The notes beneath the pieces are model-generated. The model worked only from the letters and a program-made list of their open reading frames with translations, had not been told where the DNA came from and made no database searches. The position numbers and the translations under genes were made by a program. From an uncultured Porphyromonadaceae bacterium (GTDB lineage Bacteria > Bacteroidota > Bacteroidia > Bacteroidales > Muribaculaceae), in NCBI GenBank assembly GCA_947178245.1, contig CAMWXO010000107.1, positions 1 to 5,506 on the forward strand: a stretch of DNA of 5,506 nucleotides, read 5' to 3'. Each line of letters starts with the position of its first letter. Positions within the stretch are counted from its first letter, which is position 1. This document shows positions 1-5,506 of this stretch, piece by piece.

Positions 1-544
1 TCTCCGCCTCGACCTCCGCGGTCTCTTCTTTCACCTTATCCCATACCTGTGAAGGCTCCTCCCAGCCAAATCCTACATGGGCCGCCTTCTCCTGGATGCG
101 GTAGGCTTTCACGAGCGCCGGAAGCGAAGAGGGAACTCCCGACAGCACAGTCTTGTTGCCGTCTTTCTCTTTCAGTTTAATCTGTTCCCAGTTGTCGGCC
201 ACAGCGTCGGCAGTGTCGGCCTTGACATCGCCATAGATGTGAGGATGACGGAAAATCAGTTTGTCGCAGAGTGAATTGCATACGTCGGCAATGTCAAAGT
301 GGCCCTTCTCGTCGGCGATCTTGCTGTAGAACGCCACGTGCAGGAGCACATCGCCGAGTTCCTTGCGTATGTTTTTCTCGTCGCCGCCTATCAGGGCGTC
401 GCAGAGCTCGTAGACTTCTTCGATAGTGTTGGCCCGAAGCGATTCGTTGGTCTGCTTCCTGTCCCACGGACACTGCACCCGGAGCGTGTCGAGCACATCG
501 AGCATTCTTCCGAAGGCCTCGAGTTTTTCTTCTCTTGTATGCAT
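1..544 (-). CDS. mazG: Nucleoside triphosphate pyrophosphohydrolase MazG (3' end outside window)
   Basis: MazG hydrolyses (d)NTPs to the monophosphate and pyrophosphate in the cytoplasm, a house-cleaning role also linked to tuning stringent-response nucleotides. Reading the complement from ATG at 544-542 gives 181 complete codons, open to the left edge. Near residues 21-31 is the family signature LRVQCPWDRKQT. The metal-binding EExxE...ExxD pattern is present as E42, E43, E46 and E62, D65, followed by RHPHIYGD at 99-106. A second MazG-type helix begins near QEKAAHVGFGW (151-161) with another EExxE (E173, E174, E177), so this is the long two-domain form, about two thirds complete. The start is firm: an in-frame TAA lies two codons upstream (550-548) and the N-terminus has the family length. 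There is no Shine-Dalgarno, only AT-rich leader. It is divergent from the DHH gene across 209 bp. Family assignment is very secure; the physiological substrate is not visible from sequence. Confidence 0.96.
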   Translation of the reverse strand, partial: MHTREEKLEAFGRMLDVLDTLRVQCPWDRKQTNESLRANTIEEVYELCDALIGGDEKNIRKELGDVLLHVAFYSKIADEKGHFDIADVCNSLCDKLIFRHPHIYGDVKADTADAVADNWEQIKLKEKDGNKTVLSGVPSSLPALVKAYRIQEKAAHVGFGWEEPSQVWDKVKEETAEVEAE

Positions 545-617
545 TTTTTATAGTGTTTGAAGATTGAGATTTCCCTCCGCGGAAGGACTTGTGAGTACGG
601 TTGGAAATATTTATGGT

Positions 618-648
618 GCAAAATTACTAAAAATTCGGTAATTTTTGC
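618..648. repeat. Inverted repeat GCAAAATTAC / GTAATTTTTGC
   Basis: The left arm GCAAAATTAC (618-627) and right arm GTAATTTTTGC (638-648) are inverted copies with one extra T in the right arm, separated by 10 bp. The element lies between the divergent genes and overlaps the minus-strand -7 candidate while abutting the plus-strand one. It could be an operator for both promoters, or simply the by-product of two back-to-back Bacteroidetes promoters, whose -7 boxes both end in TTTG. Confidence 0.6.
619..626 (-). promoter_or_regulatory. Candidate -7 box for mazG (TAATTTTG)
   Basis: Read on the minus strand, 626 to 619 is TAATTTTG, an exact match to the Bacteroidetes sigma-ABfr -7 consensus TAnnTTTG. 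It would give a transcript start near 612 and a leader of roughly 70 nt before the mazG ATG. No clear TTTG -33 element sits at the expected 19-21 bp upstream, which lowers confidence. The box is inside the left arm of the inverted repeat at 618-648. Confidence 0.4.
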
Positions 649-656
649 TATCTTTG
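649..656 (+). promoter_or_regulatory. Candidate -7 box for the DHH operon (TATCTTTG)
   Basis: TATCTTTG exactly matches the Bacteroidetes -7 consensus TAnnTTTG on the plus strand and lies immediately right of the inverted repeat at 618-648. It would place the transcript start near 663 and leave a leader of about 90 nt. No obvious TTTG -33 element is seen at the right distance. A second, weaker candidate lies at 723-730. Confidence 0.35.
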
Positions 657-681
657 CCTTTTGAAAATTATCTGCGGCATC

Positions 682-700
682 GTTTTTTGCAGTTTTTTGC
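682..700. repeat. Direct repeat GTTTTTTGC x2, 10-bp period
   Basis: GTTTTTTGC occurs at 682-690 and again at 692-700, with a single A between them, a period of one helical turn. A related TTTTTGC is at 642-648. The repeat is upstream of the weak -7 candidate at 723 and could hold its -33 element or an activator site; chance in AT-rich DNA is also possible. Confidence 0.6.
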
Positions 701-722
701 GTGGAAAATGCCTGCCGATTTA

Positions 723-730
723 TTACTTTG
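723..730 (+). promoter_or_regulatory. Alternative weak -7 box close to the DHH start (TTACTTTG)
   Basis: TTACTTTG differs from TAnnTTTG at one position. A TTTG that could act as a -33 element ends at 699, inside the direct repeat, leaving 23 bp between them, slightly more than the usual 19-21. If used, it would give a short leader of about 15-20 nt before the ATG at 754. It competes with the exact box at 649-656; the sequence alone does not decide. Confidence 0.25.
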
Positions 731-753
731 TAGATTTAATTGATTAGTAGTCA

Positions 754-1809
754 ATGAATAAGGTTTTAGATGCGAGAACCGTCGATAAATTCGAGAAGTT
801 GATAAGCTCCGCTTCCTCAATCGTGCTTACGTGCCATGTCAGGCCCGACGGCGACGCCATAGGCAGCACGCTGGGCTGGATGCATCTTCTTCATACTCTC
901 GGGAAATCTGTGAGTGTCATGATTCCCGACAATGCCCCTCGCTCACTCTCCTTCATGCCCGGATTCGACAGGATGGCTGTATTCACGCGTCATGAGGCAC
1001 ACTGCCTCAAGCATTTCAGGGAGGCCGACCTCATCATCTGCTGCGACTTCAATCAGCCCTCTCGTCTCGACAAGATGCAGCCACTCCTCGACGGAGCCAC
1101 ATGTCCCAAAGTGCTCATCGACCATCATGTGGAGCCTGATCCGTTTGCTGATCTCACTTTCTCGTTTCCCGATATGTCGAGCACATGCGAGCTCTCTTTC
1201 CGCATCATGGCGGAACTCGGGCTTTATTCCGACCTGAATCTTGACGGGGCCACCTGTCTGCTCACCGGCATGGTGACGGATACGAAGAATTTCACTGTCA
1301 ATTGCAAGAATCCCGATATCTACGAAATCCTGATGCGTCTGCTTGAAAAAGGTGTCGATAAGAACAGGATCGTGCGTCTCGCCCTCACTGAGAAGTCGAT
1401 GGGCGCTCTTTTGCTCGAGAGCTATGCAATCTCCAACAAGATGGAGATTTTTCCGGATCTCCATGGTGCAGTAATCACCCTCGACAAGGAGGAATGCGAG
1501 CGCTTTCATTATGAAAAAGGTGATACGGAAGGCCTTGTGAACCGTCCTACGGAAGTGAGGGGAATCACATTCAGTTTCTTCCTGCGCGAGGATTCAGACT
1601 GCGTGAAGGTATCGGCGCGAAGCGTCATGGATTTTCCCGTGAATCTTATATGTAAGGAACTCTTCGGCGGCGGAGGCCACGTGATGGCGGCCGGCGCTGA
1701 ATTCAAAGGGTCGCTCAGCGAATGCCGCGACATCCTCGTGGAAGCATTGCCGCGTTATGCCCACTTCCTGAAGGGGCGCAGCGACCGCCGTGATTATTTC
1801 AATCTGTAA
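754..1809 (+). CDS. DHH/DHHA1 family phosphoesterase, NrnA-like (oligoribonuclease / pAp phosphatase)
   Basis: The 351-aa protein has the full layout of the DHH superfamily: motif I HVRPDGDAIGS (28-38, metal ligands H28, D32, D34), motif II ICCDFN (D98), the namesake DHH triad D123-H124-H125, motif IV TGMVTDT with D176, and a C-terminal DHHA1 substrate-binding domain ending in GGGGHVMAAG (305-314). All expected Mn-binding residues are present, so it should be active. NrnA-type members degrade 2-5 nt nanoRNAs and dephosphorylate 3'-phosphoadenosine 5'-phosphate in the cytoplasm; the length and single DHH-DHHA1 arrangement fit NrnA better than RecJ (longer) or GdpP (membrane and GGDEF domains). 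The exact substrate is inferred from family. An in-frame TAG at 748-750 makes ATG 754 the first possible start. It is the first gene of a probable four-gene operon; the lipoprotein gene starts 13 bp after its stop. Confidence 0.93.
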   Translation: MNKVLDARTVDKFEKLISSASSIVLTCHVRPDGDAIGSTLGWMHLLHTLGKSVSVMIPDNAPRSLSFMPGFDRMAVFTRHEAHCLKHFREADLIICCDFNQPSRLDKMQPLLDGATCPKVLIDHHVEPDPFADLTFSFPDMSSTCELSFRIMAELGLYSDLNLDGATCLLTGMVTDTKNFTVNCKNPDIYEILMRLLEKGVDKNRIVRLALTEKSMGALLLESYAISNKMEIFPDLHGAVITLDKEECERFHYEKGDTEGLVNRPTEVRGITFSFFLREDSDCVKVSARSVMDFPVNLICKELFGGGGHVMAAGAEFKGSLSECRDILVEALPRYAHFLKGRSDRRDYFNL

Positions 1810-1822
1810 ATCGTTTTTAATC

Positions 1823-2407
1823 ATGAATATATCTCTGAAAACTCTTATGGCAGCAGCCTCGCTTGGCGCATTGCTCCTCACCGGGGCCTGCAACAAGACG
1901 GAAAGTTACACCGACCTCCTCAAGAGAGAGCAGAAGGCTTCAAACTGGTATCTCGCCCAGCAGCGGGTATGCAATGAGCTTCCTGCCGACAGCGTATTCG
2001 AGACCGGCCCTGACGCTCCATTCTACAAGATGGACGACGACGGCTATATCTATATGCAGGTGATCAAGGTAGGCGATAGGAAAATGCCGGTCTACGGAGA
2101 TCAGGTCTATTTCACCTATACCAGGTATAATGTGCTCGAGATGTATGAGCAGAACACCCTCGACGTAGTGGGGAAAGGCAATCAGGACAATTTCCTTAAT
2201 TCGGTCGGCGACACATATTTTATATATCAGAATTACGGTGTGGCCGTGTCGGCTGACTACGGGCAGGGTATGCAGTTGCCGCTCAGTTGGCTCGGATATG
2301 ACTCTGAAGTCAATATACTTCTGAAATCATACTACGGATTCTCTACCGAGAACACCACTTGTATTCCCTATCTCGTCAATACGCGCTACTTTAAGGCTGA
2401 ATATTGA
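1823..2407 (+). CDS. Small DUF4827-like lipoprotein, possible FKBP-like fold
   Basis: This 194-aa protein has no proven function. It begins with a lipoprotein signal peptide: a short basic n-region (MNISLK), a hydrophobic stretch at 8-19 and a lipobox LTGAC with the predicted acylated Cys23, so it should be anchored in the envelope. Mature residues begin with NKTESYTDLLKREQKA, and the length and pattern resemble Bacteroidales DUF4827 lipoproteins. The central VYGDQVYFTYTRYN (near residue 90) and the C-terminal pattern of a hydrophobic strand, SYYGFS, IPYL and a final strand RYFKAEY resemble the FKBP peptidyl-prolyl isomerase core, but the active-site aromatic residues look only partly kept, so catalysis is doubtful. 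An in-frame ATG at 1790, inside the DHH gene, would add 11 residues and spoil the signal peptide, so ATG 1823 is preferred. It lies 13 bp after the DHH stop and 66 bp before the mutase. Confidence 0.85.
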   Translation: MNISLKTLMAAASLGALLLTGACNKTESYTDLLKREQKASNWYLAQQRVCNELPADSVFETGPDAPFYKMDDDGYIYMQVIKVGDRKMPVYGDQVYFTYTRYNVLEMYEQNTLDVVGKGNQDNFLNSVGDTYFIYQNYGVAVSADYGQGMQLPLSWLGYDSEVNILLKSYYGFSTENTTCIPYLVNTRYFKAEY

Positions 2408-2473
2408 TCTCAGACCGGAAAATGACTATTGTATTCAAACTTTCAAACCACAAATTAAGAATAATATCATAAT
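2408..2473 (+). other. 66-bp leader between the lipoprotein gene and glmM
   Basis: The spacer has no hairpin followed by a T-run, and no match to TAnnTTTG on the plus strand. The last 25 bases are very A/T rich, as is common before Bacteroidetes start codons lacking a Shine-Dalgarno. It suggests read-through from the upstream genes; an unrecognised internal promoter cannot be excluded. Confidence 0.5.
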
Positions 2474-3859
2474 ATGAGCCTTATAAAATCCATATCAGGC
2501 ATCCGCGGCACCATAGGCGGCCGCTCGGGTGATGGCCTCGGAGGTGTAGACATAGTTAAGTTTACTGCGGCCTACGCTGAATACATCAAACGTGAAGCCG
2601 GCGGCAAGACAGGTAAGATAGTAGTGGGCCGTGATGCCCGCATCTCGGGCCCGATGGTGGCTCATCTTGTGAACGGCACCTTAATGGCGATGGGCTTCGA
2701 TGTGATCTACATCGACCTCGCCACCACTCCTACCACCGAGCTCGCCGTGGTGGGTGAGGGAGCTATGGGCGGAATTATCCTCACCGCCAGCCACAACCCG
2801 GTGCAGTGGAACGCCCTCAAACTGCTTGATGCAAAAGGGGAGTTCCTCACCGACGCAGCCGGCAAGGAAGTGATCAGGATGGCGGAGCAGGAAGATTTCA
2901 CTTTCGCCGATGTGATGGAACTCGGATCTGAATATCTCAACAATACTTGGGGCGACCGCCATATCGAGATGGTGAAGGCTCTCTCTCTCGTGGATGCTGA
3001 TGCGATAGCGAAAGCCAACTTCACAGTAGCGGTAGATGCCGTGAATTCCGTAGGCGGGGTTGTCATTCCCCGTCTTCTGAAGGCCCTCGGCGTGAAGAAT
3101 GTGGTAGAGCTTAATTGCGAACCACACGGACATTTCGCACATACCCCGGAGCCTATTCCGGAAAACCTCACTCAGATAGCCGACCTCATGAAGAGCGGCA
3201 AGGCTGATGTAGGATTCGTCGTGGATCCTGATGTAGACCGCCTGGCGATAGTGATGGAAGACGGCGAGATGTTTGTGGAAGAATACACACTTGTTGCTGT
3301 AGCCGACTATATCCTCTCCAAAACTCCCGGCTCCACCGTGTCTAACCTGAGCAGCTCGCGTGCTCTGCGCGATGTGACCCGCAGGCATGGATGCGAATAT
3401 AATGCCGCCGCAGTGGGCGAGGTCAATGTGGTAGCGAAGATGAAGGAGACCGGTGCTGTGATCGGCGGCGAAGGAAACGGCGGAGTGATATATCCCGAAC
3501 TCCATTACGGACGTGACGCCCTTGTGGGTGTGGCTCTCTTCCTCACGCTGCTTGCAAAATCAGGCAAGAAGGTGAGCGAGCTCAAGAAGACGTATCCTCC
3601 CTATCAGATTGCTAAAAACAAGATACAGCTTACTCCCGACATTGATGTAGACGCCATTCTGCTTGCCGTGAAGGATAAGTTCTCGGGATGCGACATCACT
3701 GACATCGACGGTGTGAAGATTGACTTCCCTGAGTCGTGGGTGCATCTGCGCAAGTCAAATACCGAGCCGATCATCCGCATCTACAGTGAGGCGGAGACTA
3801 TGGAGAAAGCCGAGGCTCTGGCCGAAGAAATCAAGAATGTAATCGCTTCACTCAAATAA
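2474..3859 (+). CDS. glmM: Phosphoglucosamine mutase GlmM-type (alpha-D-phosphohexomutase)
   Basis: This cytoplasmic enzyme interconverts glucosamine-6-phosphate and glucosamine-1-phosphate, feeding UDP-GlcNAc synthesis for peptidoglycan and lipid A. The 461-aa protein has all four family landmarks in order: N-terminal SISGIRGTIGG (6-16); the phosphoserine loop TASHNP (104-109) with S106 as phosphorylated residue; the Mg-binding loop DPDVDR (251-256, ligands D251, D253, D255); the sugar-binding loop GEGNGG (332-337); and the phosphate-binding loop RKSNTEPIIR (426-435). The length is complete and the ATG gives the usual MxLIxSISGIRG opening. The sugar loop reads GEGNGG rather than the GEMSGH of E. 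coli-type GlmM, a form shared with archaeal-type phosphohexomutases, so phosphomannose or phosphoglucose could also be handled; GlmM is the usual assignment in Bacteroidales. The sppA start follows its stop by 9 bp, indicating cotranscription. Confidence 0.92.
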   Translation: MSLIKSISGIRGTIGGRSGDGLGGVDIVKFTAAYAEYIKREAGGKTGKIVVGRDARISGPMVAHLVNGTLMAMGFDVIYIDLATTPTTELAVVGEGAMGGIILTASHNPVQWNALKLLDAKGEFLTDAAGKEVIRMAEQEDFTFADVMELGSEYLNNTWGDRHIEMVKALSLVDADAIAKANFTVAVDAVNSVGGVVIPRLLKALGVKNVVELNCEPHGHFAHTPEPIPENLTQIADLMKSGKADVGFVVDPDVDRLAIVMEDGEMFVEEYTLVAVADYILSKTPGSTVSNLSSSRALRDVTRRHGCEYNAAAVGEVNVVAKMKETGAVIGGEGNGGVIYPELHYGRDALVGVALFLTLLAKSGKKVSELKKTYPPYQIAKNKIQLTPDIDVDAILLAVKDKFSGCDITDIDGVKIDFPESWVHLRKSNTEPIIRIYSEAETMEKAEALAEEIKNVIASLK

Positions 3860-3868
3860 TCAGGCCCA

Positions 3869-5506
3869 ATGCTAAAGAAATTTTTCCTCAGTCTGCTCTC
3901 TTCATTCGTAGGCGCCTGGATAGCGATGGTGCTCTTCTGTGTGGTTGCGGTGATGGTCGTGATAGGAATTGCGGCGCGCTTCGCGGTTTCTGACGAGACC
4001 GCCACCACCAAAGTCTCCTCCGGATCAGTGCTCGTGCTCGACCTTTCGGGTGTGATCGTCGAAACTCCCGAGCCTATGCAGATCGACTTCCTTTCGCTCG
4101 CCCAGGGCAATAAGGACGAGACTCAGGCCCTCAACGTCATAATCAACGGTATAAGGGAGGCGAAAGAGTCGAAAAATATCAAGGCCATGTATGTGAAGTG
4201 CAACGGAGCAGTGGCTGAGCCCGCAACTCTTAATGCGATTCGTGAGGCTGTGGCCGACTTCAAGTCGAGCGGCAAGAAAGTCTATGCCTACGGCGACGCC
4301 CTTTCGATGGGCGACTACTTCGTGGCGTCGCAGGCCGATAGCCTTTTCCTTAATCCTGCCGGAATGCTTGATATCTCCGGACTCTCAGGCACGAGCCTCT
4401 ATTTCAAGGATCTGCTCGACAAACTTGGAGTAAAGATGACTCTTGTGAAAGTAGGCACCTTCAAGTCGGCTGCAGAACCATACATTTCAAACGAGATGAG
4501 CGGCCCGGCACGTGCCCAGCTCGATACGCTCTACGGCAACATGTGGCGCTACATTAGCGATGAAGTGGCGTCAGGACGCAAGAAACTCAACAAGAATTCG
4601 CTGAATGATGCAGTCAATGAGTTCGTGGCATTGAAAGATGCGCGCTATTTGATGAAGAAGGGTCTTGTGGATCGACTGGTATATGAACGCGAGATGGACG
4701 CCATCATCGGGCGCCTCGTGGGAAAGGATGCCGACGACGTGAATTTCTATTCAACCGAGACAATGGCCGAGAATGCAAAATGGGGATCGCAATATGGAAG
4801 CAAGGATATCGTGGCCGTGCTCTACGCCACCGGCGAGATAGCCGAGGGAAACAAGCACGGTATTGACTGCTATAAACTTGTGCCCCAGATTACCGAGCTT
4901 GCCGATGATGACGACGTGAAGGCACTCGTGCTGCGGGTTAATTCACCCGGTGGTTCGGTATTCGGCAGCGATCAGATAGGTGAGGCCCTCGATTATTTCA
5001 AATCGAAAGGAAAGCCGTTTGTGGTGTCTATGGGCGACTATGCCGCTTCGGGCGGTTATTGGATCTCCTGCACAGCCGACAAGATTTTTGCCGACCCACT
5101 CACGATAACTGGCTCGATAGGAATTTTCGGTCTCTTCCCCTCGTTTGAAGGTTCACTCAAGAAGATCGGTGTGACTCCCCAATATGTCAGCACCAATCCC
5201 GGAAAGAATATCTCTCCTCTGCAAAATCCCTCTCCCGAACTGCTCGAAGCGCTGCAGACGTATATCAACGAGGGATATGCCAAATTCGTGGGGCGTGTAG
5301 CCAAAGGTCGCGGGCTGAAGGAGGAGAGAGTACGTCAGATTGCAGAAGGTCGCGTATATGACGCGGAACTCGCACTGAAGCTCAAACTTGTCGACAAACT
5401 TGGCTCGCTCGACGATCCCGTGGATCAGCCCGTCAAGATGGCTAAGCTCAAGGAAGATAAATACGGTCTGGCCTGTGAGGAATTCCGATGCCTGAGTCGA
5501 GGCGCC
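3869..5506 (+). CDS. sppA: Signal peptide peptidase SppA, long (67K) form, 3' end outside window
   Basis: SppA is an inner-membrane serine protease that cuts signal peptides left after secretion. The frame from ATG 3869 is open for 546 codons to the right edge. One membrane helix spans about residues 12-37. Two tandem S49 domains follow, about 52-290 and 313-525, as in E. coli SppA. The catalytic lysine is K199 in VGTFKSAAEP and the nucleophile is S394 in GDYAASGGYWIS, equivalent to E. coli K209 and S409; the oxyanion-type strand RVNSPGGSVFGSDQ is at 356-369 and ADPLTITGSIGIFG at 408-421. All active-site residues are kept. The last ten residues, after EEF at 537-539, stop looking like the family, while a neighbouring frame reads PMPESRR; a 1-base deletion or sequencing error near 5483-5487 is suspected. 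About 40 or more C-terminal residues should lie beyond the window. It starts 9 bp after the glmM stop. Confidence 0.95.
   Translation, partial: MLKKFFLSLLSSFVGAWIAMVLFCVVAVMVVIGIAARFAVSDETATTKVSSGSVLVLDLSGVIVETPEPMQIDFLSLAQGNKDETQALNVIINGIREAKESKNIKAMYVKCNGAVAEPATLNAIREAVADFKSSGKKVYAYGDALSMGDYFVASQADSLFLNPAGMLDISGLSGTSLYFKDLLDKLGVKMTLVKVGTFKSAAEPYISNEMSGPARAQLDTLYGNMWRYISDEVASGRKKLNKNSLNDAVNEFVALKDARYLMKKGLVDRLVYEREMDAIIGRLVGKDADDVNFYSTETMAENAKWGSQYGSKDIVAVLYATGEIAEGNKHGIDCYKLVPQITELADDDDVKALVLRVNSPGGSVFGSDQIGEALDYFKSKGKPFVVSMGDYAASGGYWISCTADKIFADPLTITGSIGIFGLFPSFEGSLKKIGVTPQYVSTNPGKNISPLQNPSPELLEALQTYINEGYAKFVGRVAKGRGLKEERVRQIAEGRVYDAELALKLKLVDKLGSLDDPVDQPVKMAKLKEDKYGLACEEFRCLSRGA

Larger units (their letters stand above)
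545..753. promoter_or_regulatory. Divergent intergenic promoter region between mazG and the DHH gene
   Basis: This AT-rich 209-bp gap separates two divergent genes, so it must carry at least one promoter in each direction. It contains minus-strand and plus-strand matches to the Bacteroidetes -7 consensus TAnnTTTG, an inverted repeat spanning 618-648, a direct repeat of GTTTTTTGC at 682-700, and a GC-rich palindrome at 572-587. No credible small ORF or RNA gene is visible. Because the flanking genes point away from each other, terminators are not expected here, and none is seen. Confidence 0.75.

Noticed and set aside
77..553. Two plus-strand open frames (77-274 and 299-553) opposite mazG
   Set aside because: Both are shadows of the minus-strand mazG frame, which carries the conserved motifs; the translations resemble no family.
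943..1509. 188-codon open frame on the minus strand inside the DHH gene
   Set aside because: It is antisense to the DHH and linker region of a confidently assigned gene, has no family resemblance, and lacks its own promoter or leader.
1790..1822. Upstream ATG at 1790 as the start of the lipoprotein gene
   Set aside because: It lies inside the DHH gene and would place 11 extra residues, including Cys and hydrophobic residues, before a normal lipoprotein signal peptide that begins at 1823.
1509..1896. Minus-strand open frames across the end of the DHH gene
   Set aside because: They overlap the GGGGH DHHA1 motif region and the lipoprotein signal peptide on the other strand, and show no domain of their own.
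2681..3505. 274-codon open frame on the minus strand inside glmM
   Set aside because: It is wholly antisense to glmM, which has every family motif. The translation is rich in His and has no recognisable domain, as expected from mirrored codon bias in a moderately GC-rich gene.
3781..4110. Minus-strand frame across the glmM/sppA junction
   Set aside because: It is low-complexity Thr/Ser-rich antisense of the SppA membrane helix and of the glmM tail, with no independent support.
1..5506. Search for CRISPR arrays, tRNA or rRNA genes, insertion sequences, toxin-antitoxin or defence genes
   Set aside because: No spaced repeats, cloverleaf-like segments, transposase motifs or terminal repeats were seen. 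MazG here is the housekeeping two-domain form, not part of a mazEF pair, and no undescribed multi-gene system is supported.

Overview
The window looks like ordinary chromosomal DNA from a member of the Bacteroidales, probably a gut lineage near Muribaculaceae or Bacteroides. The reasons are the kinds of protein present, start codons with no convincing Shine-Dalgarno but AT-rich leaders, Bacteroidetes-type TAnnTTTG promoter boxes, and a DUF4827-like lipoprotein next to a GlmM-type mutase. The genus is inferred from remembered family resemblance, not from a search.

Layout. Bases 1-544 hold the 5' part of mazG on the minus strand, which runs off the left edge. Bases 545-753 are a 209-bp AT-rich divergent promoter region with an inverted repeat, a 10-bp-period direct repeat and a small GC-rich palindrome. 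From 754 to the right edge, four plus-strand genes follow closely: a DHH/DHHA1 phosphoesterase of the NrnA type, a small DUF4827-like lipoprotein (gap 13 bp), a phosphoglucosamine/phosphohexose mutase of the GlmM type (gap 66 bp), and a long-form signal peptide peptidase SppA (gap 9 bp), which runs off the right edge. No terminator hairpin is visible between them, so they are probably one operon.

Function. The divergent pair mazG and the DHH gene both concern nucleotide housekeeping: NTP clean-up on one side, nanoRNA or pAp hydrolysis on the other. The rest of the plus-strand genes concern the cell envelope: GlmM supplies glucosamine-1-phosphate for UDP-GlcNAc, SppA degrades signal peptides in the inner membrane, and the lipoprotein is probably envelope-anchored with a possible FKBP-like fold.

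I found no mobile element, CRISPR array, RNA gene, defence system or other new multi-gene system. The points most worth checking are an apparent 1-base frameshift at the very end of the sppA reading frame (near 5483-5487), the symmetric element between the divergent genes, and the uncharacterised lipoprotein.
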